64,000 nucleotides of DNA, from positions 10,286,001 through 10,350,000 of the forward strand of contig NC_003070.9 of assembly GCF_000001735.4 (NCBI RefSeq). The letters run 5' to 3'. Position 1 is the first letter of the stretch. Each line of letters opens with the position of its first letter. Of the stretch, positions 22,056 through 33,834 are shown in pieces. Made by a program: the position numbers and the translations under genes. This DNA comes from Arabidopsis thaliana. Taxonomy: Eukaryota > Streptophyta > Magnoliopsida > Brassicales > Brassicaceae. Below the pieces are notes generated by a model, which had not been told where the DNA came from, did no database searches, and saw nothing but the letters and a program-made list of their open reading frames with translations.

Positions 22056-22539
22056 CTTTACTAATAGAAAGAGAGCAAACAAAAAAGGGATTGTAAGTTG
22101 TGTTGTAGTATAAATCTCTGAAGTAATGAAAGTGGTGAATGATGAAGAATGCTCTAAGCTTTGTTGCATTTTATATATAAAGAGAAAGTATTAGAGTTTT
22201 AGATATAATTAAGAGCAACCAAAGAAGACAGAAACACATGCTCTTGTAGTTCTTGTCTAAAGAGGTCCCAAACTAGTAATCAATCATATCTGCTAAATCA
22301 ATTTGTGGATTAGAAACCATTAACATGGTGAGAAGAAACATGACCATGTGGGGGTATTAAATCAATGTTACAAAGACATTTGAAGGTGAAAGAAAAGATG
22401 CGGGTCCTCTCATGTTCTCAGAGATGTAAAAAAACCTTAAACCTAGAGAAATTTTTGGAATACCGGTTTAATTAAATGTAAACCGAACTGAACCGAAAAC
22501 CCTTATTAGCTACCTGTGAACTGCCTCTTATATAAAGCC

Positions 22540-22690
22540 GTCGCTGACAATCTCATAGGAGACTCGAGAGAGTCCTAAACTTTCAAAACTAGTGATTATC
22601 TTCGAGTCATGTCATGTTAGCGTTTAGGGGTTTTGTGTGTCTATCCACATGTTTTCTGCTTCTATATAAACCCTAACGCTCTCGATACTC
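22540..22690 (+). promoter_or_regulatory. Promoter of snoRNA cluster 2 (TATA and telobox)
   Basis: TATATAAA near 22540 and 22661, with telobox AAACCCTAA at about 22668. It resembles the cluster 1 promoter but lacks its repeated site II elements. Confidence 0.5.
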
Positions 22691-22747
22691 TAGTTGTTGT
22701 GTAAGTAGGTGTTGTTTTGTGTCTATGTTTCTTCGTTAGCTCAGATT

Positions 22748-22843
22748 GAGGAAAGTGATGATAAGGAATTGTCGCCCCAGGCTTAATCTGCATCCATTAC
22801 GATGGTTGTAACATGGTGATTGACTATCTCTGTCTGATTCTTC
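22748..22843 (+). ncRNA. C/D-box snoRNA, cluster 2 member 1
   Basis: Copy of the RNA at 14354: C box GTGATGA, D box CTGA, closing ends GAGGAA/TTCTTC. The guide-bearing middle (GTCGCCCCAGGCTTAATCTG) is unchanged. Confidence 0.6.
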
Positions 22844-22880
22844 GAATCTTTTCTTAGATTGTTTTATAATGTTTGTGAAT

Positions 22881-22957
22881 GGATATGACGAAATGGCAAT
22901 AATGTTTTGTGACACCCAGTCTGATCTTCGTGATTGATCTGCCATATTTTCTGATCC
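22881..22957 (+). ncRNA. C/D-box snoRNA, cluster 2 member 2 (altered C box)
   Basis: Copy of 14489-14565 with D', C' and D boxes and the GGAT/ATCC stem kept. The C box reads ATGACGA instead of ATGATGA, a change at a position that forms the kink-turn, so this copy may be weaker. Confidence 0.6.
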
Positions 22958-23017
22958 TAATTCTTCTTCAGTTTTGTGGATTTTGATTCAAAGTTTTGAT
23001 TTTTGAAAGGGAGGGAT

Positions 23018-23092
23018 GAGGATATAATTCCATACGTCTGCAAATCTGAAACACAGTGTTGATACAATTGACATGCACTACCATCTGACCTC
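23018..23092 (+). ncRNA. C/D-box-like snoRNA, cluster 2 member 3
   Basis: Copy of 14626-14699, GAGG/CCTC stem retained. The C-like box differs slightly (GGATATA). Confidence 0.5.
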
Positions 23093-23132
23093 TGTTTTAT
23101 TGTTGTTTTCAATACCCTTTTGTTAGTTGTCT

Positions 23133-23218
23133 GCAATCAGTGATGAAATTATGTCAAATTCAATGATTATACAATGATTATTATAATCACTAGATCACCA
23201 TCTTTCGGCTGAGATTGC
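23133..23218 (+). ncRNA. U51/snR39-type C/D snoRNA, second copy
   Basis: Effectively identical to 14749-14834, including the guide TCACCATCTTTCGG and both boxes, so it targets the same 25S rRNA site. Confidence 0.8.
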
Positions 23219-23260
23219 AGTTTTTCTTTTTTGGAATTATTGTTTGTGTTATTGTTGACG

Positions 23261-23404
23261 ATTTGCCTATGGTATCTGATGTCCAAAGTTTGATAATTGT
23301 GTTTGGACATTTCGTTTTTCTTAGGCAGAAAGTGATTTCAGGCTTTGCGACACTGTTAGCTTATCACATAAGCTACCTGTTACTTTTAATACCTGGTTAC
23401 ATCC
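23261..23404 (+). ncRNA. H/ACA-like snoRNA, cluster 2 member 5
   Basis: Identical to cluster 1 member 5 through both hairpins and the ACA at 23399-23401. Beyond about 23403 the two loci share no sequence, which marks the RNA 3' end. The overlapping 95-residue ORF is not supported as a protein because similarity ends with the RNA rather than with the frame. Confidence 0.6.
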
Positions 23405-23528
23405 TATTTTTCAATATCAATGTTGTTTTCGTTTTGTTTATATTCCATCTTGTTTGGTGGTTACATTCCAAATCTTTTTGTAATAGCATCCTCTGTGTTT
23501 GACTTTAGTTTGATCTTATGAAGACTCT

Positions 23529-23745
23529 TTGACTCAATCCCAATCTACTGATGCTTCTGTGTTTTATTGTCAAGTTCATGTAAGCGTGGTTACTTCAGAA
23601 AGTGAAGAGCATTGCTTGGACTTCAATGGGATTTACATTGGTATTTACTGGATTGTCAGAGTCCGCCCAAGTGCTTATTGGACTATCTGGAGTTACTCCT
23701 ATCTGTATCATGAATTCTTATGTAATTTTTCTGTGACGTGTAATG
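23529..23745 (+). repeat. Dispersed direct repeat, copy 1
   Basis: Sequence around CTGATGCTTCTGTGTTTTAT, AGTTCATGTAAGCGTGGTT and GGAGTTACTCCTATCTGTAT recurs in the same orientation at about 32975-33140, next to the other SAUR cluster. It has no convincing ORF; function unknown. The rest of 23405-24420 shows nothing recognisable apart from the PMT24 3' UTR at its right end. Confidence 0.55.
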
Positions 23746-24423
23746 ATTATTGTTCCACTGATATTAAAAGATGATGACAGAGTTATTACCCTTTTGAACC
23801 TTGTTGGTATATAAGTTAACTTCACTGTCCGGAATCTATACTCTTTTGTTTGGACCCGAAATTTACATGTGACAATTAAGTTTGAGCAAATGAAATACAC
23901 AATGCTTATGGTTTGATGTGTTGGTCTTTGAGGACCTTTACTCCCTAGCTGGAGTTTTCCAAAATCTGTCACATTAGTGTCTCTTCTCTATGCTTCATAT
24001 CAACCATTGTCTCCTTTCCCCTTGCCTTTCAGTTTCAGTATCTCTCATCACTTGTTGAGCTTGATTCTTGATAACAAAGATTGACAGAATTGGAATATAA
24101 GGACTGTTGTTGGACCAAAATCAAATGACTTTGAACACAATTGTTGGATCGTAAAAGGCTTTGACAGAGGAAGATTGCAGCACTTCTTACACAGAGGAAA
24201 TGCTTGCTTGAATAAGAAGAATAAGGATTCTATGTGTGTTGTTTAGGACCAAAGCAAAAGCTCATTATACGATAAGATTACACTTTTGTCTTGTATACAA
24301 CTTTCTTCAATGCAAAAAAGGGATACAAATATTCGACTAATACATGTAAGAAACAATCAATTGGATCGTAAAAGGAACAACTGTCGACTATATTAACCCA
24401 CACTCTTCTTCGTTTCCTTGATC

Positions 24424-27369
24424 TCAAGCTATTGCCGACTGAATGGTCTCGGCCTCTGTAGGACGCCACCATGACTTCTGAACAGAGAGCAATCCTTCTC
24501 CATCTTTGGAATGTGTCATTCTTACATTCCATTTCATCGATTTCACCATCTTCTCAATTTCTCCTATCGTTTCCATGTCATCTCTTACTATGAAAGTTCC
24601 TTGTGGTCTAAGAATCCGGTCTACTTCAGCCATCACGCCCACCAAGTTGCACCTAGAGAGAATTTGTGTATACATAGACATCAAAGTTTGCAATCAAGAA
24701 TATAGAGATAGAGACAAAGGAGATGAATAAACGTGTATATACCTCTTTTTCAGTGAAGAGAAAAGATGATCAGCGTGAAGGAGGTCGTAAGTCCGAGGGT
24801 AAGTGCTGAATGATTCACACCAATCATGATAGATTCCAAACAAACCACGTTCGTATATAATCGGAAGGGTATCAGGTGAGTCGATAGGAACTACATTCAT
24901 CACCCACAGTTTCAGATCCTTCAATGCAGCAGCAAAACTGAAAACCAAAAAGAGATATCATTAAAAACGAATCAAGAGAGCCAATTTTGTTTTGATGTAA
25001 GATAGTATAAGCTTTTGCTTACCCTCCATAGACTGCTCTCATGTCCATCACATTTCTAACATAAGACCAATCGATTCCCATACCGTTGAGGTATGACTTT
25101 GAAACAATAGTCTTCCAGCGTTCATGGTCTGCTGTGAAATCCTCTTGTGCAGGTTTTCCATATACTCCTTCCTGAGAATCTAACCACTGAGGAACCGTCT
25201 CCACTCTTTCCGGCCAACTTTCAGGCCAAACTGCTCCGCGTTTTGATGAATCTTCTGTTACTTTGTGAATACATGCCTCAAGTGGAACATTCCTGCATCA
25301 AACCAAAAATGTTAGCAACAGAACTGCATTGGATTACTATTCAATTGTCAATTGATGTAAGAAGGGAAATAGATAAACTACCAGGCGGCATTTTGATCAT
25401 CAGAGTCTTTGCAGAGAGGTGGCTCATTTTGAGATCTTTCATTGTAGCATTTATTCGACATTGGCTTCTGGTAAATGGCAGCACCAACTTCATTCAGTTC
25501 ATCTTTCTTAATCGTCATCAGTTCCCAGCACATTGCCTTTGTTAGCTTCGACATAGCTATAAACAGAGAACACCATCTCACAAGTTAGTTAAAAATAAAT
25601 TGCCCAGCCTTATCCATGGCCAAAGAAAAGAGAATAAATTTCTCAACCTTTCCATATGCCAACATCTTCCTCAGTCTTCCTATAGACTGGAGTCGCTGAC
25701 CAGACAAAGAAACCACCCGGCCTCAATGCACGGTTCAACTCCAAAAGTAGTTTACCACCTTCAATTCAGACGACCAAAAAGAGGTTATTTCAATGAAACA
25801 AAAAATAAAGACAGAATTACACAACCAATATGAAAAACTTTTTACCTTCGATATGCCAAGGAACTCTACAACGAGCACAATGGATAAGGTCAAAAACAGA
25901 TCCTGGAAAAGGTAATCTCTTGGTTCCCATAACATTTGACATTGCAGGAATACCACGTTCCAGAGCAAATTGCACCTGTGCCTCGTGTTCGTCTTTGGGT
26001 GCAAATGACAAAGCGAGTACATCTCTGTCAAAAAGATATCCCCCAAAGCTAGCAACCCCACACCCAACATCCAATATAACACGAGTCCTATTTCCCCAAG
26101 CAATATCAGGATATGACTGCAAAAGTATATAATAATAACGTCAATAGTCAAATGAGAAAGTTGTGTAAACGTTGCATGAAAGATCAATCAATAATAAGTT
26201 GTACCTCTTGGAGGAAATCAATGTAGTGAAGAGCACCATTCTTGAATTGAGTACCTCCACCAGGGAATGTTAAGTATTCACCACTCATCTTCACCCAGTT
26301 TTGATGTCCCTTGACTTCTGCAAGCTTGGTGTGTGGAATATTGGTGTACCAGATCTGTGGCAACAGAAAACAGAATAATAAATTGATATCATTCACAAAT
26401 AATATAAAGGAGGATAAGGAGGTTTTTGTCTTCCTTATATGCATATTGAATTTTTACCTTTTCTCTGCTCTTAGGCCACTTGATGGATCGCTTATACCCT
26501 TCGGGAAGAGAAACAAGGCAGCGTGGAGACTCCTCGGGACAATGCCTCTCACGATGTTCATAATGCTTTGTCGAATGAAGCTTTCTGATAGCTTGCCAAT
26601 TGTCAAGGCAAGGGATGTAGTCTGGTCCAGCTGTCACATTGCAGACTTTCCATTTAATTGAGGACACTTGTGCTTTCTTCTCGTTCTGGGATTCCACCAA
26701 TTGGGTAGACCAAGCCCCACTTCCAGTGCTTGACTCCTTTGTGATTTCAGCCTGGTCACCAGCTGGGAAAACATCCTTACTCTTCTCAGTGCTCTCTTCA
26801 GTTTCACCAGCGTTTTCTTCTGACTTCTTCTCGGTGTTTTCTTCAGATTCACCAGCATTCTCTTCGGTTCCATTACTATCCTCAGATTTGTTTTCTTCTG
26901 AGCTCTCTTCCAGTTGTGTTTTCTCTTTTTGCTTGGTTTCATCACTTTCTGATTCCGTGTCTTTCTCACCGTCTCCATTTTTTCTATCCCCATCACCATT
27001 TTTGTCATCAAACTCCTTTCTTTCCTCAGCCGACTCCGTTTTCTCACCAGAGTTCTCCTCACCAGATTTCTCAGGATCAGTCTTCTCTTCGTTGGTCTCT
27101 GTCACAACCTCCGTCTCCTCATTCTTTTCATCCGGAAAACTCTTGGAACCTCGATCAACCTCTTCACTTTTGAAATCACTCTTAGTAGTATCTACATCTT
27201 TTGTCCTCTCGTTTGCAGAGAAGTCAATAGACTCAGTTGGAGCAGACCATGAAGACATGAACATCCACGCCCCAACCAAACATAGAGAAACAATTAAAAC
27301 GATGGTAATGGTTAAGCCATATCCCGATGACTTCTTCCCGTCTACACGAGAATACTTCCCCATTGCCAT
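24424..27369 (-). CDS. PMT24: Probable methyltransferase PMT24 (QUA2-like, Golgi)
   Basis: Type II Golgi membrane protein of the DUF248/QUASIMODO2 family, thought to methylate pectin. It starts at the ATG at 27369 ([18 protein letters not shown]) with one signal-anchor helix ([19 protein letters not shown]). A long acidic Glu/Lys/Ser-rich luminal stem of about 200 residues follows, typical of the PMT24-27 subgroup. The catalytic part begins [19 protein letters not shown] and [18 protein letters not shown]. The SAM motif I is [18 protein letters not shown]; later blocks are [18 protein letters not shown] and [19 protein letters not shown], ending in [19 protein letters not shown]. About eight exons; the 5' UTR is split by an intron (leader exon near 27770-27900). 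About 770 residues, as expected. Number recalled from gene order. Confidence 0.93.
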
Positions 27370-28183
27370 GATCCTAAACCCACGGCACAATCCCTAGTCA
27401 CATGCACCTGCAACAACAAAGTACAATGGCATTAGTGACCAGTAAGAGTATCAATCAAAAAGGTATGGTTTTGACGGATTAAGTCCAATGTCTAAGTTTA
27501 AGCAAATAATTGCAGATCTAGAAAAACAGAAACTAAACCAAGTCCGCAAGATCATATACCACAATCACACTTGATTTACACGTTTAACGAACAAATCGAA
27601 CATTAGGAAAACTAAAATCACAGTAGTTTAAAACAAAATTAAGAGCAAAGAGAGTTTAAGAAGTAAAAGGAACAAGAAAAGCTCATGTACATATCCGAAT
27701 CTTGCATTTGTAGAGATACCCAGAAGCAAGAACATCAAAAGAAAGAGAGAGAGATACTCACCAGAGAAAAAGGGTTGCCTCAGATCTCCCCAAAGAATGA
27801 AACTTTATGAGCAGAGAGTAGAGAAAGTTCCAGATCCGGATCTAGTAGAAAGAACCAGAGAGAGTAAGATACAATGATCCTACTAGATTGCAAAGTTTTT
27901 ATATCGCAGGAGCAAGTGGTGAGTGAGCAGCAATCGTACTAGTTACTCAGCATAGTTACGGTGTTAAAATACCAGAATTTGGATCTGATTTCACACCAAA
28001 ATTTAAAAATTATCAATTTTGGTTTACGAAGATTGTTTGTTTATTCACTAAACTTAACCCGCCGTCGGTCACCGACATAAAGCGACTTGAGGAAGAAATA
28101 TTTCTCAGTTCGCACAGGAAACGGCGTCGTTTTTTATGGAGCAAAACAGCTAAGCTCATGAAGAAAACTCGATAAGGTCCATT

Positions 28184-28527
28184 AGGCCTACTTTTCCTGT
28201 CAAATTTAACAACACAAATAAATAAAATTGTGAGACTAAGTTTATCGCAAAGCCCATATCAGATTAATTAACTATTTGGGTCAAAACCCATATAGTCTAA
28301 GTGGCTTAAGTATGTTGGATTAAACTTGAAGAAGATAACTTAAGGAATAAATTATTATTGAAAAAAGATATAAAAGCCCATTAGGCCCATTTTTCCTATC
28401 AAATTTAACAACATTAAATAAATAAAATTGTGAGACTACTTTCTAGAGTGAGGAGTTTATCGCAAAACCCATATCAGATTAATTAACTATTTGGGTCAAA
28501 ACCCATGTAGTCTAAGTGGCTTTAACA
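28184..28527. repeat. Tandemly duplicated segment (about 130-150 bp) flanking an LTR-start fragment
   Basis: 28184-28305 and 28376-28525 share CCATTAGGCC, TTCCT.TCAAATTTAACAACA, AATAAAATTGTGAGACTA and ATATCAGATTAATTAACTAT. Between them, 28314-28375 matches the first 62 bases of the copia LTR at 29443. Confidence 0.75.
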
Positions 28528-28729
28528 CCAAGGCGGTAGATTTTTAGTAGAAACTCATACAATTAAAAAAATAAAAATATTTAAAAATTAAGATAGATAT
28601 GAGAGAATCTCTAAAATTCCTAATTTTAGGATCGTTTATACAATTTCTATACGTTAGTTTTTTTGTTTTTTGGATATAAAAGTAAAATATTAATTTTTTT
28701 TTTTTCCAGAAACTATATGAACCCTATAT

Positions 28730-29422
28730 AGTAGAAACTCTATAAATTAATACTCGATAAATTAATAAACACGATAAATTAATAAATTTTGTCGGTCCCA
28801 AGTCGGGCCAATGTAAAAATTAACCAAAATCGATAAGATAATAAGATAATAATTTTTTTGAAATCCCTATGTAAAATTATAGTCCCAATAATATTATAAA
28901 TTAATAATCATAGATCTTAAGTTTATATTTTAAGACTCATTTTTATATGAAATTTTTGTTCAAGTTACAATTACAACTTTTTAAAAATACAACTAGTATG
29001 ATCTTTGTTGTACTCACATAACTATTTGCATATTTGATCCGTCATAGTTGATTTTGTAAAATCTTTTATTTGAGAAAGCATTGCTAAGATTTGTGTAAAG
29101 AGAAATTGGATTAAGCTTCATGTTTACGTTCACGTTAATGTCGTAGATATACAGACACAATATCTTGCCGAAAAATAAATTAAAAAAGTCAAAGAAAAAT
29201 AAAAATCTAACATAAGTATATATGCAAACAACAAAACATATAGAAAATTAAATTAATAACATTTTTAAAAGAATATAGTATTGTATTTACGTAAATATAT
29301 CTATAAATTAATATTTATTAACTTATACGATAAATTTATTAATTTATAGGATAAATTAATATCACTATAAATTAATAAAATTGCATGGTCCCAACATTAT
29401 TAATTTATAGAGTTTCTACTGT
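28730..29422. mobile_element. Emigrant-like (pogo/Tc1-mariner) non-autonomous DNA transposon
   Basis: About 690 bases bounded by inverted termini: left AGTAGAAACTCTATAAATTA, right TAATTTATAGAGTTTCTACT. It is flanked by TA and extremely AT-rich inside, with repeated AATTAATA motifs next to both ends. The termini match what I recall of Emigrant elements in Arabidopsis. No transposase ORF. Confidence 0.8.
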
Positions 29423-29442
29423 ACGTTGGACGTGCTCTAAGT

Positions 29443-31785
29443 ATGTTGGATTAAGTTTGAAGAAAATAACTTAAGGAATAAATTATTATTGAAAAAAGAG
29501 ATAAAAGATAGGATATTTAGGAGTTATCTAAGAAAATTTTTGTTTAGGAGTTATGAGTTATCTAAACAATTAGGTTTTGGTTTTAAGTTTCTTATATAAG
29601 GAGTTATCGAGATGTGATAGTCCTTATGAGTTTTGTGAGAGAGATTTGAGAGAACCAAAAGAGAGCTTTAGTTTTGAGTTGATTTTCTAAAGCTAATAAA
29701 GAGAGGAATTTTTTAACTTGTGTGTTCTGAAGTTCAAATAAGCGGAGATCAAACCGAGATAGACAATGATGCGATTAATACAAAGCAAGAAAATCAGAAT
29801 GATGAAGGTACTCGAGAAGAAGAGATGGAGAATGTGAACAACAATCCGGTTCAAGTTGAAAACGTGTTGAGAAGATCAGAGAGACCAACTTCAAGACCTA
29901 AGTATCTTGAGGACTACGTGTTACTTGCAGAAGAGGAAGGAGAAAGGCTGTTGTTGTGTCTGAATAATGAGCCAAGAGATTTTTATGAAGCTAGAGAATC
30001 ACGAGAATGGATGCTTGCTTGTGAGGATGAGATTTAGTCTACAAAGAAAAATCAGACATGGGAGTTTGTTGAACTTCCGGTTGGTGCAAAAGCCATTGGC
30101 TTAAAATGGGTCTTCAAACTAAAAAGAAACTCAGACGGAAGCATTAACAAGTACAAGACCCGACTTATCGCAAAAGGATATGTCCAGTGATACAGAATCG
30201 ATTTCGATGAAGTTTTTGCTCCAGTGGCTCGAGTTGAGACAATAAGGATTCTTTTAAACCTTGAAGGGTCAAACAATTGGGAAAATCACTATCTCGATGT
30301 TAAGACAGCTTTCTTACATGGTGAGTTAAAAGAAACCGTATATGTCAACACAACCAGACGGATTCCAAGAGAATGGGGATGAAAGAAAAGTTTATAAGCT
30401 GAAGAAAGCATTGTATGGCTTAAGACAAGCTCCGAGAGCCTGGAATAACAAGCTAAATCAAATTCTTCAAGAACTACAGTTTGAAAAATGCTCTAAGGAA
30501 CCATCGTTCTATCGAAGAGAAGTAAGTGAGAATCTTCTAGTTGTGGCAGTTTATGTTGACGATCTATTTATTACAGGAACTAATGTTGCGATCATAGACG
30601 AGTTCAAAAGGGAGATGAGCGCGAAGTTTGATATGAGTGATCTAGGGAAATTGACGTATTATCTCAGAATCGAAGTGTGTCAACATGAAGGAAGAATAAC
30701 TTTGAATCAAAGGCGTTATGCTTTGAAAATTTTAGAAGAAGCTGGGATGATGATGAAGTGTAACTTGCTGAACACGCCAATGGAGTCAGGATTACAATTG
30801 CGAGAAAGAGATCGACGCTACATGGTACAGGAAAAACGTGGGCTGCCTTCGCTACCTACCACACACAAGACCAGATTTGAGTTTTTGTGTGGGAGTTTTG
30901 AGCCGTTATATGCAAGAACCGAAGGAATCCCACAGAGCAGCAATGAGGCATTGTCTAAGGTATCTACGAGGCACCACCACTCTCGGCCTGAAGTTCAACC
31001 GATCGTCAACAAAGGTACCAAAGCCAATAGGGTATAGTGACAGCAGCCATAACGTTGATCCCGACGATGGGAAAAGCACATCTGGTCACATTTTCTACCT
31101 TGGAGGAAGTCCGGTTTCATGGTGCTCTCCAAAACAAGATATTGTAGCAATGTCTTCATGTGAAGCTGAGTTTATGGCAGCAACAAAAGCAACAAGACAG
31201 GCAACATGGCTCCAAGATTTGCTTAGTGAGGTTACGGGGTTAACATATGAGAAGACTCTCATTCGAATCGACAATCAATCCGCCATTGCACTTACCAAGA
31301 ATCCCGTTTTCCATGGACGAAGTAAACATATTCATAGAAGTTATCATTTCATAAGGGAACAAGTTGAAAGCGGTCAAGTGGAAGTGAAACATGTTCCTGG
31401 TAATGAACAGAAGGCTGACATCTTAACAAAGGCCTTTGGGAGAATGAAGTTTAAAGAGATGAGAGATCTCATTGGTGTTCAAGAAGTGGTTGAATGTGAC
31501 TTCAAGCTTAAAGGGGATAATGTTGGATTAAGTTTGAAGAAGATAACTTAAGAATAAGTTATTATTGAGAAAAGAGATAAAAGCTAGGATATTTAGAGTT
31601 ATCTAAATATTTGTTTAGGAGTTATCTAAAACAAATAGGTTTTGGTTTTAAGTTTCTCATATAAGGAGTTATGGAGATGTGATAGTCCTTATGAGCTTTA
31701 TGGAGAGATTTGAGGGAACCAAAAGAGAGTTTTAGATTTGAGTTGATTTTCTTTAACTTGTGTGTTCTTAACAAATCTAGTAAAA
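29443..31785 (+). mobile_element. Broken Ty1/copia LTR retrotransposon (fossil)
   Basis: LTRs at about 29443-29733 and 31520-31785 both begin TGTTGGATTAAG; the second ends TTAACA. Between them remain the reverse transcriptase region and RNase H of a copia-type polyprotein. The gag, protease and integrase parts are absent and the remainder is broken in several places. The two LTRs differ by many substitutions and small indels, so the insertion is not recent. No matching target-site duplication could be seen. Confidence 0.9.
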
Positions 31786-31935
31786 CAAAGTAGGCGGCTT
31801 AAGTTTACAGTGAGAGAAACTCATATATAAAAGTTGTTGTTTCAATTTCCCATAAAAATAAGAGGAGTGATCAGAGACTAGAACGTATTTCTCCTTGTGC
31901 GTTTAAACCCTTTGTTTCTTAGTTCGTCGAGAGAT

Positions 31936-32711
31936 ATGAAGATTGCTACGACATCAAGTGCTTTCGATTTGTTGCCCAAGGATCAGAAATACAAAACCAA
32001 ACGTGTTAGTTACAACGATTTCTCAGACCTCTCCTTCTTACCCGTAGTAAACCCTAAGATCAAGAGACAAAAGAAGACTCTGGAAGAAGAAGTGGACTCA
32101 ACTTCTAAGGTAATATCGGTCTTCTTAAACCCTAGTTTCCAACCGTTTGTTTTTTAATTTAGGGTGAACTATTTGCTTACGTTTTTTCCTTTTATTAAAT
32201 CTTTCAGGCGAAATCTAGCAGGACGAGTCTTACCAAATCAGTTACAACAACAACAAAGTTGACAAAACCGGAGGAAACAATCACGGCTTCTTCGAAAGAG
32301 TGTCTTCAAGAAACAAAGACGAATAAGAAGCCTGATTTGAGAGACTTGATCGCCAAGGCACAAGAAAAAATCCAAAACAAAAGGGAGATTAATCATCGAA
32401 GAGAATACATCACAAGACAGAGGATAGCTGCACGCTTAGCTCTAAACCAGATGGTAGCAACCGTTAGCTTTGACGATCATCTCAACTATCATAGAGAAAT
32501 GGAACAGCGTGGCTACACATTTATTCAAGATCAAGTTGATAACTTGAACATGTTCAGTTTATGGTCAAGAAGCGATTACAATGGTATCACTAACTCTGTC
32601 TTGGAAACGAGCAATACGACAATGCGGTCTGATGAAGATTCATCGAGAAAGAAGCAGCAGATCATCAAAAAAAAGAGCAACACATTCCCTACAGATGTCA
32701 AAGAACATTGA
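31936..32711 (+). CDS. Unknown basic, likely nuclear protein with a GTE-like EARLALxQM tail motif
   Basis: Two exons: 31936-32109 and 32208-32711, joined in frame (CTAAG|GTAAT ... TTTCAG|GCG), about 225 residues. The N-terminus is SSAFDLLPKDQKYKTKRV and NPKIKRQKK, a basic nuclear-localisation-like stretch. The middle is Lys/Glu/Thr-rich. Residues about 125-185 contain LRDLIAKAQEKIQNKREI and RQRIAARLALNQMVATVSFD, similar to the helical tail of plant GTE bromodomain proteins and to the last exons of the CCCH genes at 49910 and 57877 (EARLRLEQIRPTVSF). It ends with KKQQIIKKKSNTF. I do not recognise it as a named gene. It sits just after the copia fossil and before the right SAUR cluster. Confidence 0.7.
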
Positions 32712-32969
32712 ATCTGCTGAGAGCAGTAATCAGAGTCAAAGCTCAGAAAGTGTGATCATTTAGATATAGAGTAATACTGTATGTCCGAATACAGTTTTGG
32801 TATAATTTGTGTGATTGTGCTCAATGCAATCTACATATAAGCATATTAGATAAAACATGTTTGATATCAATCTTTTAACACGTAGGTTTGAGAATAATTC
32901 TGTCTATACTATTTGCAAATTTTCTTGCTTTCTTGTTTTCATATCATAATCAATAGGAAGAGTTGCAAG

Positions 32970-33140
32970 GTTTTTGATTCAATCCCATTCCACTGATGCT
33001 TCTGTGTCTTACTGATAAGTTCATGTAAGCGTGGTTTAGCTACATTACTGGAATATCAAAGTTCCAGCAAGCTAAGTTGTTATTATTGTCTTTGGAGTTG
33101 CTCTTATTTGTATCAGACTCTTCTTTAGTAATTTTACAGT
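32970..33140 (+). repeat. Dispersed direct repeat, copy 2
   Basis: Matches 23529-23745 (CACTGATGCTTCTGTGTCTT, AGTTCATGTAAGCGTGGTT, GAGTTGCTCTTATTTGTATC). No ORF. The two copies lie on the inner flanks of the two SAUR clusters. Confidence 0.55.
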
Positions 33141-33834
33141 AACTTCAATCAAAGACAAAAACCTGTATGAGAATCTTTCCATTGATGTTAAATTCAATCT
33201 AGATGCGTTTACTATGTTCTTTGCAACCATAAGAACAACAAAGTAACACTACTAATATAGTACAACACAATGAATAACTTGATGAATATAATGGCAAGTC
33301 TCTGCAACATCTTTTGTTAGATTCTCATGAAAAAAAGGTTTTAGACGTTTTAGTTTTCTTTTTCATTCCCAATTTATTCCTTAACTAATCTAGACACTAG
33401 GAATCTACTGAAATTTCTTCAGGTTTATGGTTTTAACTTCTCTGAGAACATCAAAGGGCCTACAAGTTCTGCATCTTTCATTCACTTGCACATGTCTTTG
33501 TATCTACGCATTTCTGTAAAAGATTCATAATCGTATCCACATGATCACGCCTTTTCCACAGAAGTTTCAATCCACAAGTTGATGAGCAGCATGGTTGGTT
33601 AGTGGTTACTAACTTTGGAACCCTTTTTAATCACATACAACAAAGACAAAAGCATGTGTTATGTCTGGTTTAGGTGCTCCAATTTTATCTAACTTAAAAT
33701 AGTTTTTCCTTATATATAATGCAACAAGCCTATTGGATTCTTCATCAACCATAACTTGCATTCAAAGAGTTATACAAGACAACTTACAAGCCTCTTTTGC
33801 TTTCCAATCTAAAAAACACTTCTCCCTAAACATA

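Noticed and set aside
26639-27397. 252-residue plus-strand ORF rich in Ser/Phe
   Set aside because: Antisense of the acidic PMT24 stem; composition is explained by the Glu/Lys codons of the real gene.
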